The notes beneath the pieces were generated by a model. It was not told the DNA's origin. It saw only the letters and a list, made by a program, of their open reading frames with translations, and ran no database searches. 12,013 bases of DNA from positions 1 through 12,013 of the forward strand of contig JAITOI010000161.1 in NCBI GenBank assembly GCA_031289995.1, written 5' to 3'. The translations under genes were made by a program, and so were the position numbers. Positions 1 to 6,301 of the stretch are shown here, one piece after another (positions within the stretch are counted from its first letter, which is position 1; each line of letters begins with the position of its first letter). The stretch comes from Prevotellaceae bacterium. Its GTDB lineage: Bacteria; Bacteroidota; Bacteroidia; Bacteroidales; UBA932.

Positions 1-215
1 GATATGCGATTTGCGACGTGCGACCATGCGACGTGCGACAATGCGATATGCGATATGCGACGTGCGATATGCGACCATGCGACGTGCGACCATGCGACGT
101 GCGACCATGCGACGTGCGACAATACCATTGCATTGTCGCATTGTCGCAAATCGCATTGTCGCAAATCGCGTTGTTGCATTGTCGCATTGTCGCAAATCGC
201 ATTGTCGCACATCAC
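1..215. repeat. Inverted array of TGCGA / TCGCA short words
   Basis: Positions 1-121 are built almost entirely from 7-8 base words of the form RTGCGAY (for example GTGCGACC and ATGCGAC alternating). From about 126 the words switch to their reverse complement (ATTGTCGC, AAATCGC) and continue to about 209. The two halves could therefore pair into one long imperfect hairpin just after the glnK stop codon. The first 17 bases are identical to positions 2170-2186, so this is one family with the array at 2170-2263. Reading frames through the array give only low-complexity peptides and are not genes. The array may act as a transcription end or mRNA-stabilising structure for the operon, which is inference. 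The left end of the array may lie outside the window. Confidence 0.85.
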
Positions 216-219
216 ATTT

Positions 220-576
220 TTACTGCTCCTGCTCTGCGTTGTAGAGGGCTATGTCGCCTTCCTCTCCGGTGCGGATGCGGATGGCGTTTTCCACCGGAAC
301 GACAAAAATTCTGCCGTCGCCGATACGTCCGGTGCGTGCCGATTTTTGAATGGCGGCAACGGTTTTTTCAACGTTCTTGTCGCGCACGATGATGCTGATG
401 AGCACGCGCTCGATGCTGCTCGTGTCGTACACCACGCCACGGTAAATCCGCGCCTGTCGCGTTTTGCCCACGCCCCGCACATCGTAGTACGAGAACCACT
501 CAATGTCCACCGCCAACAAGGCTTCTTTCACCTCGTCGAACTTAGTTTTGCGAATAATCGCTTCGATTTTTTTCAT
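220..576 (-). CDS. glnK: P-II family nitrogen regulatory protein (GlnK/GlnB type)
   Basis: This is a 118-residue P-II signalling protein, the usual length for the family. P-II trimers sense 2-oxoglutarate and ATP/ADP and, when encoded beside amt, normally bind and block the ammonium channel from the cytoplasmic side. Visible family features are the start MKKIEAIIR, the T-loop region at 35-58 ending in YRGVVYD with Tyr50 at the place of the uridylylated Tyr51 of E. coli GlnB, the B-loop TGRIGDGRIF (82-91), and the C-loop RIRTGEEGD (100-108). The T-loop is one residue shorter than in E. coli and has YDTSSIER after the tyrosine, so uridylylation cannot be assumed. The start at 576 was chosen because the longer frame, up to 663, reads through the GATTTGAA repeat array. 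The gene is third in the operon, 114 bp after amt, and has no promoter of its own that I can see. Confidence 0.93.
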   Translation of the reverse strand: MKKIEAIIRKTKFDEVKEALLAVDIEWFSYYDVRGVGKTRQARIYRGVVYDTSSIERVLISIIVRDKNVEKTVAAIQKSARTGRIGDGRIFVVPVENAIRIRTGEEGDIALYNAEQEQ

Positions 577-591
577 TGCTTGAGAATTTTT

Positions 592-690
592 GATTTGAAA
601 ATTTGATGATTTGAAGATTTGAAAATTTGAAGATTTGAAAATTTGAAGATTGCTAGTTTTCAAATTTTCAAATTTTCAAATTCTTAAATT
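592..690. repeat. Inverted GATTTGAA / TTTCAAAT array between amt and glnK
   Basis: About seven 8-base words (GATTTGAA, AATTTGAA) run from 592 to 652. They are followed after a short turn by three exact TTTCAAAT units at 658-681 and a degraded fourth. Sense and antisense words face each other, so the transcript can fold. The array fills nearly the whole gap between the amt stop (691) and the glnK start (576). The same 8-mer builds the array at 8295-8394 and, in decayed form, the region before 6302. Confidence 0.85.
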
Positions 691-2130
691 TTAGTTGTAG
701 CTCGTTTCTCCGTGCTCGTAAATGTCCAGGCCTTCCTCTTCGATTCGCTTTGCCACGCGCAGCTTGAAGCAAACGTTGAGCACCTTGAACACCACGTAGC
801 CTGCGGCAAACGCCCATGCGCCTACGGCCAGCGCACCCGTGCACTGCGCGGCAAGGAAACCGCCGCCAAACCCGTAGCACAGCCCGCTGTCGGTGGCCAA
901 AAATCCGGTGAGCACGGTGCCCAGCAAGCCGCACACGCCGTGCACCGACGAGGCGCCAACGGGGTCGTCAATTTTGAGCACGCGGTCGATAAATTCCACC
1001 GAAAAAATCATCGCCGAACCGCAAACCGCGCCGATGATGATGGCGCCAATGGGCGACACCAAATCGCAGCCCGCGGTGATGCCCACAAGCCCTGCCAGCA
1101 CGCCGTTGAGCGTGAGCGAAAGCAGCGGTTTTTTGTAGCGAAACCACGAGGTTACGAGCGAGGCAAAACCGCCTGCGCAGGCCGCCAAGTTGGTGGTGAG
1201 AAACACGTGCGAAATCGCCACGCGGTTGGTTTCGCCCGATGCCGCCAGCTGCGAGCCGGGGTTGAAGCCGAACCAGCCGAACCACAGGATGAACACGCCC
1301 AGCGCGGCCATCATGAGGTTGTGGCCGGGTATGGCGCGCGACTTGCCGTCCTTGCCGTACTTGCCGGTGCGGGCGCCGATAATCCACGCGCCAGCCAAGG
1401 CAACCCAGCCGCCCACCGAGTGCACAATGGTGGAGCCTGCGAAGTCGTGAAACGTGGTGCCAAACGTGGTCACCATAAAGCTGTCGTCGGCGCCGTTCAT
1501 CAGCCATCCGCCGCCCCAGGTCCAGTGGCCCGACACGGGGTAGATGAACAGGCTAATGCACACCGTGTACACGAGGTACATCGAAAACTTGGTGCGCTCG
1601 GCCATGGCGCCCGACACGATGGTGGCGGCCGTGGCGCAGAACACCGTTTGGAAAATCAGGAAGCCCTCAATCGGCAAATCTGTTGGGTTCAGCCCGTCGA
1701 GGCAAAAGAAGTTGGGCGTGCCCAGCAAGGCTCCCTCGCCAAACATAATGCCGAAGCCGACGGCGAAGAACAGCAGCGAGCCGAGCGAAAAATCCATGAA
1801 GTTTTTCATCAGGATATTCGCCGTGTTCTTGGTGCGCGTAAAGCCCGCCTCGACCATCGCGAAGCCTGGCTGCATGAAGAACACCAGCATGGCTGCAAGC
1901 AGCATCCACACGGTGTCGAGCGACAGCGCAAGGTCGGCCAAATTGCCGATGGTGGCCGTTACCGAAGACTCGTCGGCAGCCTCAACGACCACCACCACTT
2001 CGGCCACTTCCGCAGCAGCAGCCGTGGCGCAGCTGTCAGCCGCCGCCTCGCTCTGCGCGTGAACTCCCCACACCCCGAACAGCAGGGCGCAGCATACAAT
2101 AATTGCTATTTTTGACATGTACTTTTTCAT
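691..2130 (-). CDS. amt: Ammonium transporter, Amt family
   Basis: This is a 479-residue inner-membrane channel of the Amt/MEP/Rh family that conducts ammonium or ammonia. A signal peptide (residues 1-25, ending VHAQ) is followed by an Ala/Glu/Val-rich stretch (27-58) with no family counterpart I recognise, then about eleven hydrophobic membrane segments. The Amt signature lies at 229-254 (DFAGSTIVHSVGGW and onward). The pore twin histidines are H237 and H397, and D229 matches the structural aspartate of E. coli AmtB. The cytoplasmic tail ends GLDIYEHGETSY (467-478), the conserved part that P-II proteins contact. A second in-frame start exists at residue 5 (2118), and the first gives the better signal peptide. 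No Shine-Dalgarno sequence is obvious, and the leader is A-rich, as is common in Bacteroidota. The operon layout suggests co-transcription with the barrel protein upstream and glnK downstream. Confidence 0.96.
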   Translation of the reverse strand: MKKYMSKIAIIVCCALLFGVWGVHAQSEAAADSCATAAAAEVAEVVVVVEAADESSVTATIGNLADLALSLDTVWMLLAAMLVFFMQPGFAMVEAGFTRTKNTANILMKNFMDFSLGSLLFFAVGFGIMFGEGALLGTPNFFCLDGLNPTDLPIEGFLIFQTVFCATAATIVSGAMAERTKFSMYLVYTVCISLFIYPVSGHWTWGGGWLMNGADDSFMVTTFGTTFHDFAGSTIVHSVGGWVALAGAWIIGARTGKYGKDGKSRAIPGHNLMMAALGVFILWFGWFGFNPGSQLAASGETNRVAISHVFLTTNLAACAGGFASLVTSWFRYKKPLLSLTLNGVLAGLVGITAGCDLVSPIGAIIIGAVCGSAMIFSVEFIDRVLKIDDPVGASSVHGVCGLLGTVLTGFLATDSGLCYGFGGGFLAAQCTGALAVGAWAFAAGYVVFKVLNVCFKLRVAKRIEEEGLDIYEHGETSYN

Positions 2131-2169
2131 TGCTCATTTTTTTTTTAGTTGTTTGATTTGTGAATTTTC

Positions 2170-2263
2170 GATATGCGATTTGCGACTGTGCGACTTGCGA
2201 TTTTTCGCTTTTCGATGTGCGACCATCTCGTGTCGCACATCGCATCATCGCACATCGCATATC
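2170..2263. repeat. Inverted TGCGA-word array between barrel gene and amt
   Basis: The left half carries GATATGCGATTTGCGAC and further TGCGAC words. The right half carries TCGCACATCGCAT words ending GCATATC, so the outer ends are reverse complements and the 94 bp could form a long imperfect hairpin. The first 17 bases repeat exactly at 1-17. The array sits between the barrel-gene stop (2268) and amt start (2130), inside the presumed operon transcript. No promoter match was found on the minus strand here. Confidence 0.85.
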
Positions 2264-2267
2264 CACA

Positions 2268-3068
2268 TCAGAAGCTCAGGCCTACCACAAGAAATACATC
2301 TTCGGCGTTGGGATTAAATATTAGCTGGGTGAACAGCGGCAGCGAAAAGCTGTCGGTGATTTTGATTTCCTTGCTCGCCTTGAGCGAGAGGTTCACCACC
2401 GCAAAATCGCTCGAGTACCACGACTGCTGGTTGGCCGAAGACTCGTAGATGGGCGACTTGAAGGGGCGAACGCCCAGCGCCGCTTCGAGCTCCACGCTCT
2501 TCACCGTGAACGGCAGCGAGAGCTCGACGTACGACGAGAAGGCGCGAACCGGCTTGAGGTCATCGTCCAGCTTGTAGTCGTAGCCCGCAAAGAAGGTGCT
2601 CCACGCCAGCTTGAGCGGAAACTTTTCGATGGGCAGCGTGTACGCCAGAGCCGCCTCAAACATGTGCTTCGAGGTGGTTACCGACTCGATGGCTGCACCA
2701 TCAAGGTTGTCGTCGAAGCGCGAGAAGTAGTCGTACGCGTCCTCGCCGCTCCACCAGTAGTCGGTAACGGTGATGTCGAAGCCGGCAATGGAGTAGCCCA
2801 GCGCGAAGTCGAGCTCCTTGTAGCCAAGGAGGTCAACGCTGCCCCACGCGCCGAGGCTCACGCCCTTCCACTCCAGCCCCAGTGAAGGCTGGGCGCTCAA
2901 GCCTGCGCAGTATGCGCCACGCCATACGTAGGAGCTCACTACATCGGCCCCCGCCGAAAATTTTAGGCCATCATCAGCGGCCTCTGCCGATTGCGCCCAT
3001 CCGCACACGGGGGCTGCCATCATTGCTGCAAGGATTGCAGCGTACACTTTGTTTGTCATCTTTTTCAT
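2268..3068 (-). CDS. Putative outer-membrane beta-barrel protein (TorF/TIGR02001-like) of the amt operon
   Basis: The product has 266 residues. A signal peptide covers about 1-26 (basic MKKMTNK, then an alanine-rich core ending GWAQ). The mature protein starts with an acidic linker and then alternating-polarity strands, and it ends in a C-terminal phenylalanine (VVGLSF), the usual signal for outer-membrane barrel assembly. The segment FSAGADVVSSYVWRG followed by PSLGLEWKGVSLGAWGS resembles the opening of the putative porin family TorF/TIGR02001 (SdYvwRG, then GvWgS). This is recognition from memory and not a search. It is the promoter-proximal gene of a set with amt and glnK, so a role in moving ammonium or another small nitrogen compound through the outer membrane is a reasonable inference. 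A regulatory or unrelated role is possible. It has the best promoter of the operon (3133-3126). Confidence 0.75.
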   Translation of the reverse strand: MKKMTNKVYAAILAAMMAAPVCGWAQSAEAADDGLKFSAGADVVSSYVWRGAYCAGLSAQPSLGLEWKGVSLGAWGSVDLLGYKELDFALGYSIAGFDITVTDYWWSGEDAYDYFSRFDDNLDGAAIESVTTSKHMFEAALAYTLPIEKFPLKLAWSTFFAGYDYKLDDDLKPVRAFSSYVELSLPFTVKSVELEAALGVRPFKSPIYESSANQQSWYSSDFAVVNLSLKASKEIKITDSFSLPLFTQLIFNPNAEDVFLVVGLSF

Positions 3069-3125
3069 CGCATTTTTTTTTGAGAGTTACTAAAAAATTG
3101 CCGCGGCGTTTGTTGAATTCGGGTG

Positions 3126-3133
3126 CAAAGTTA
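3126..3133 (-). promoter_or_regulatory. Bacteroidota-type promoter (-7 element) of the barrel-amt-glnK operon
   Basis: Read on the minus strand the site is TAACTTTG, an exact match to the TAnnTTTG element. It lies 57 bp upstream of the ATG at 3068. No good TTTG box is present 19-20 bp further upstream, so a regulator may be needed. It is the only TAnnTTTG match I found for the operon, which supports one transcript for all three genes. Confidence 0.6.
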
Positions 3134-3318
3134 CGGCTATAGGGCGCAATGCTGTACCGCATCGCTGCGCAACAAATTCAACTTTTTTTCGCGAGATGCG
3201 AAACTGAAAGCAAAATGCGGGGTTTTGGTTACAAATTGAAAGTAAGTTTGGGCAAATGGTTGCAAATTGGTTTTTTTGTTGGAGGCGTGATGGCCAAAAA
3301 CGAAGCTCGCATAAGCTC

Positions 3319-4653
3319 CTAAACTTCCAAATTCTTCCGCTCCTCAACGCCTAAATTTTCCAGCTCCTCACCCTCTAAATTCCTCAGCTTCCACTCCTCC
3401 CTTTTCTTGAAAAAGTTGGCCACAAATTGCGTGCGCTGCTCGTCGATGGCAATCTTTTCAGGCTCCCTGACGCTGCGAAAAAATTCAGCTATTTGCTCCT
3501 TCACCGCCCACAATCCGGAGTCCTCCATGGCCTGCTTGAGCACGGGTATTTTGTCGAAGTCGACTTGCAGAAAAAACGTTTGCTTGTCCATGCCCAAGTA
3601 GCCGAGCTCGGCTCTGGTGAAGCCAAGGCAGTCGCAAAACTTTCTACCTTCGACGGTGTGCTCGCTGGCAACGGGAAGGAAGGTGCTCACCACCATGTCG
3701 TCGCCCTGAACGAAGAACGCGAAGTAGCCCATCAGCCCACCCTTGAAGATGCAGGCGAGCAGCGTTCCGGCGGGCGTATTGTGCACCACCTGCCGGCACT
3801 CTACAAGAAATTGGTAGAGCAGGATGTTGCGCTGCTTGGGGTCGATTTCGTTGAGGCGCTCTTTGAAGCGGTGCAGCGCGTGCGACTGCACGTAGAGGTT
3901 GAGCTCAAAGTCGCCGTTCAGCCCGTTGGGAAATAGCTCGCGCCGGGCAACGACAGCGTTGTGAGCTACGGTGACGACATCGTCGGTGTACTGCATGAGG
4001 TAGGCAATGCGTTTTCTGCCCTTGTACTCAAAGTGCTTGGACTGGCTTTCGAGCGCCGTGATGTAGAAGGTGAGCCGGAGGTGGGCTGCTGGCGGCGCGC
4101 TGTTTTGTCCTTGCAGCCCAGCCCAGTTAAGGTAGTAGCCGTAGAAGCGGAAGTTGGGCTGCGACAGGGTGCCGGTTTCCAGGTGAATCTGGTTGCATAT
4201 CCACCCAAAATAGCCGTTGCTGGTAAAATCTTTTTCCGTGATTTTTGCCAGCAGCTGCTGCGCCAGCTCCTTTTGCAGCCCCTCGCCAAACTCGCCCTTG
4301 CGGAGCATAATTTCCACGTGCAGGCAAAGCGGAATGCCCTGCGTTGCCATATCGTAGCAGCTGAGGTTGTTCTCCGAATTGTCGTAGGGGCGATGCTTCA
4401 TGTGGTATATCAGCAATTCGCGCAGCTGCCTGATGTAGTGTCGCGGCACGGTGCGCTCTCGTTCGGCCTTCACGGTGGGCGTTTCGAGGCTGAAGCGCAG
4501 CATCAATATTTTTTGCTTCTTCGTGAAAACGTCAAACTGCTTGGCCTCAAAACCGAGGTGCTGCATCAGCTTGCGGGCAATGGCGCTCCTTTGCTCAAAC
4601 TGGGCTTTCGACATCTTGAAAGCAATCGGACAACGGGGTTTATAGCTACTCAT
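3319..4653 (-). CDS. Hypothetical protein with possible DUF4258-like segment
   Basis: This 444-residue protein has no signal peptide or membrane segment, so it is probably cytoplasmic. I do not recognise the full-length family. Residues 257-266 read SHALHRFKER, followed by strand-like stretches GTLLACIF (296-303), MGYFAFFV (308-315) and MVVSTFLP (320-327). The order H-A-x2-R-x3-R, then strands ending in TxxP, is reminiscent of DUF4258/BrnT-type small domains, some of which are RNase toxins, but similarity at this level is weak. The C-terminal 21 residues (RNLEGEELENLGVEERKNLEV) look like a translated intergenic repeat. Translation could also start at residue 14 (MSKAQFEQ, 4614). The 4653 start has a GATTTGC repeat directly upstream. 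The gene begins 34 bp after the pyk stop with no promoter between, so it is probably co-transcribed with pyk. Confidence 0.85.
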   Translation of the reverse strand: MSSYKPRCPIAFKMSKAQFEQRSAIARKLMQHLGFEAKQFDVFTKKQKILMLRFSLETPTVKAERERTVPRHYIRQLRELLIYHMKHRPYDNSENNLSCYDMATQGIPLCLHVEIMLRKGEFGEGLQKELAQQLLAKITEKDFTSNGYFGWICNQIHLETGTLSQPNFRFYGYYLNWAGLQGQNSAPPAAHLRLTFYITALESQSKHFEYKGRKRIAYLMQYTDDVVTVAHNAVVARRELFPNGLNGDFELNLYVQSHALHRFKERLNEIDPKQRNILLYQFLVECRQVVHNTPAGTLLACIFKGGLMGYFAFFVQGDDMVVSTFLPVASEHTVEGRKFCDCLGFTRAELGYLGMDKQTFFLQVDFDKIPVLKQAMEDSGLWAVKEQIAEFFRSVREPEKIAIDEQRTQFVANFFKKREEWKLRNLEGEELENLGVEERKNLEV

Positions 4654-4659
4654 TTTGAT

Positions 4660-4682
4660 GATTTGCGATTTGCGATTTGCGA
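4660..4682. repeat. Short GATTTGC tandem repeat in the pyk-downstream gap
   Basis: Three 7-base units of GATTTGC are followed by GA. They fill most of the 34-bp gap between the pyk stop and the ATG at 4653 and therefore occupy the ribosome-binding region of the downstream gene. The word is the same as in the longer TGCGA arrays at 1-215 and 2170-2263. Confidence 0.7.
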
Positions 4683-4687
4683 AAATC

Positions 4688-6151
4688 CTACACTTCGAGA
4701 CTTCTATAATCCTCCTGATTTATCTCGCTCAGGAGGTTCTTCACGATGCCGATTTCCATGTAGGTGGTGGCGCCCCGAGCGTGGTAGTTGCCGGCCATCA
4801 TCGTTACCATGTCGGCGTTGGTGAGGCAGCCTTGCTCGCGCAGAAATTTGAGCGCGAAGTGCGAAAATTCGGCGTTGGTTCGGAACGGCGTGGCGGCGTA
4901 GCAGTACACGCCGTAGCTGAGCGACAGCTCGCGGATGACGTGGTCGATGTAGCACATGGCGTACACCGGAACCTTGCTGCGAAAGGCGGCGAGAAATCGC
5001 GGCAGCCGTCCGGTGAAGGTGTCGGTAACGAAGGCGCGGATGGGCAGCTCGTCGCTGGCCTGCACCGCCGCTTTGGCGAGCACCACCGCCACCTTGTCCT
5101 TGATGCCCACGTTGGGCTGGCCGACGTACGACCGCAGGTCTTTTTCGACCACGATGGCAATTTTGCTCATCGTGCGCACAGCCTCCACGGGGTATTGCCC
5201 GCCTGCAGTTTCGCCGCTGAGCATGATGGCGTCGCTGCGCTGGTAGATGGCGTTGGCCACGTCGGTAACCTCTGCGCGCGTGGGTCGCGGGTGCTCAATC
5301 ATGCTGTGGAGCATCTGCGTGGCAATGATGACGGGCTTTCCGCAGGTGTGGCATTTTTCAATCAGCAGCTGCTGTACGCCGGGAATTTCCTCCAGCTCCA
5401 GCTCCACGCCCAGGTCGCCGCGGGCAACCATGATGCCGTAGGCGTGCTCGAGGATTTCGTCGATGTTGTCCACGCCTTGCCGGTTCTCGATTTTGGCGAT
5501 GATTTTGATGTGGCTGCGGCGCTCGTCGAGGATGCGCTGCACGGCGAGCACGTCGTCTTTGGTGCGCACAAAGGAGTGGGCAATGAAGTCGAGGTTGTGG
5601 TCAACCGCCCAGTGGATGTACTCCAGGTCGCGCGCGCTGAGCGAGGGTAGGTTGAAGTGTGCGCCGGGCACGTTGACGGTTTTGCGGCCGCGAATGACGC
5701 CGCCGTTCTGCACCTCGCACAGCAGCTCGTTCTGCTGTCGGCCCACCACCTTGAGCTGGATGTCGCCGTCGTCGATGAGCACCGATGCGCCGTCGGGCAC
5801 GTCGTCGGCAAAGCCTGCGTAGTTCAGGTATAGCGCCTCGCTCGACGACAGGCCGTCGGGCTTGCCCAGCATCCGCACCGTGTCGCCAGCCGCCACCTCA
5901 AAACCCGTGTCGTTGCTCATCTTGGTGGTGCGCACTTCGGGCCCTTTGGTGTCCACAAGGATGCCGATTTTGGACGAGATTTTACGCACGTTTTCGACAA
6001 TGCGCAGGGAGCTGTCGGGCGTTTGGTGAGCGGTGTTGATGCGCACCACGTTCATGCCAAGCTCGTACAGCTCTTGCAGGAACTCCATGTCGCAGCGCCG
6101 GTCGGAGATGGTGGCCACAACCTTGGTGCGCTTTTGCAATGCTAACTTCAT
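4688..6151 (-). CDS. pyk: Pyruvate kinase
   Basis: The 487-residue cytoplasmic enzyme catalyses phosphoenolpyruvate + ADP to pyruvate + ATP, the last step of glycolysis. The A domain contains R37 (MNVVRINTAH), the nucleotide/metal segment DTKGPEVRT (68-76), and the active-site signature IKIIAKIENRQGVDN with catalytic K220 and metal ligands E222 and D246 (MVARGDLG). The segment IIATQMLHSM (275-284) precedes the PRPTRAEVTDVANAI helix. A B-domain insert spans about 75-160, and the C-terminal domain starts near 345. E73 is the residue type found in K+-dependent enzymes. N39-T40-A41-H42 replaces the classical N-F-S-H, so one usual K+ ligand side chain (Ser) is absent. The N-terminus TISDRRCD in place of TIGPAS looks like the Bacteroidales version. 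The leader is very short, about 20 nt from the predicted start site. Confidence 0.97.
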   Translation of the reverse strand: MKLALQKRTKVVATISDRRCDMEFLQELYELGMNVVRINTAHQTPDSSLRIVENVRKISSKIGILVDTKGPEVRTTKMSNDTGFEVAAGDTVRMLGKPDGLSSSEALYLNYAGFADDVPDGASVLIDDGDIQLKVVGRQQNELLCEVQNGGVIRGRKTVNVPGAHFNLPSLSARDLEYIHWAVDHNLDFIAHSFVRTKDDVLAVQRILDERRSHIKIIAKIENRQGVDNIDEILEHAYGIMVARGDLGVELELEEIPGVQQLLIEKCHTCGKPVIIATQMLHSMIEHPRPTRAEVTDVANAIYQRSDAIMLSGETAGGQYPVEAVRTMSKIAIVVEKDLRSYVGQPNVGIKDKVAVVLAKAAVQASDELPIRAFVTDTFTGRLPRFLAAFRSKVPVYAMCYIDHVIRELSLSYGVYCYAATPFRTNAEFSHFALKFLREQGCLTNADMVTMMAGNYHARGATTYMEIGIVKNLLSEINQEDYRSLEV

Positions 6152-6174
6152 AGCGGGTGATTTTTTTTAGGGCG

Positions 6175-6182
6175 CAAAAGTA
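6175..6182 (-). promoter_or_regulatory. Promoter -7 element for pyk
   Basis: On the minus strand this reads TACTTTTG, an exact TAnnTTTG match, 23 bp upstream of the pyk ATG. A -33 TTTG box is not evident at the normal distance. It is the mirror image of the plus-strand element at 6196-6203. Confidence 0.65.
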
Positions 6183-6195
6183 GCAAAAAATAATG

Positions 6196-6203
6196 TACTT
6201 TTG
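6196..6203 (+). promoter_or_regulatory. Promoter -7 element for the secreted-protein / xerD pair
   Basis: TACTTTTG on the plus strand matches TAnnTTTG and lies about 98 bp upstream of the ATG at 6302. Together with 6182-6175 it forms an inverted repeat with 8-base arms and a 13-base spacer, so two divergent promoters share the same short stretch. No clear -33 box was seen. Confidence 0.55.
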
Positions 6204-6233
6204 CAGCCCTCCGATGCTTGCGCATGGGATGAG

Positions 6234-6301
6234 ATTTGAAGATGTGAGAATTTGACGATTTGAAGTTTTGAGGATTGAATTTGAAGATGAAATATTTGAA
6301 G
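6234..6301 (+). repeat. Decayed GATTTGAAG repeat tract before the secreted-protein gene
   Basis: The tract contains repeated TTTGAAGATG, TTTGACGATTTGAAG and ATTTGAAGATG words, a diverged version of the GATTTGAA arrays at 592-690 and 8295-8394. It runs straight into the translation start, producing extra in-frame starts at 6275 (TTG) and 6287 (ATG). This makes the exact N-terminus uncertain. Confidence 0.6.

Noticed and set aside
1..215. Repeat array at the left edge as CRISPR or as coding sequence
   Set aside because: Units are 7-8 bp with no unique spacers, and all frames give low-complexity peptides. The frame continuing across glnK is an antisense shadow.
712..2115. Long plus-strand open frame opposite amt
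   Set aside because: It is antisense to a clear Amt protein, is rich in Arg/His/Ala/Gly as expected from reversed G+C-rich codons, and has no domain or promoter.
3243..3250. Plus-strand TAAGTTTG promoter match in the gap before the barrel gene
   Set aside because: No plus-strand gene follows and the -33 box is wrongly spaced; one chance match is expected in A+T-rich DNA.
4655..5650. Plus-strand open frame opposite pyk
   Set aside because: It is antisense to a fully conserved pyruvate kinase, and its composition is typical of a shadow frame.
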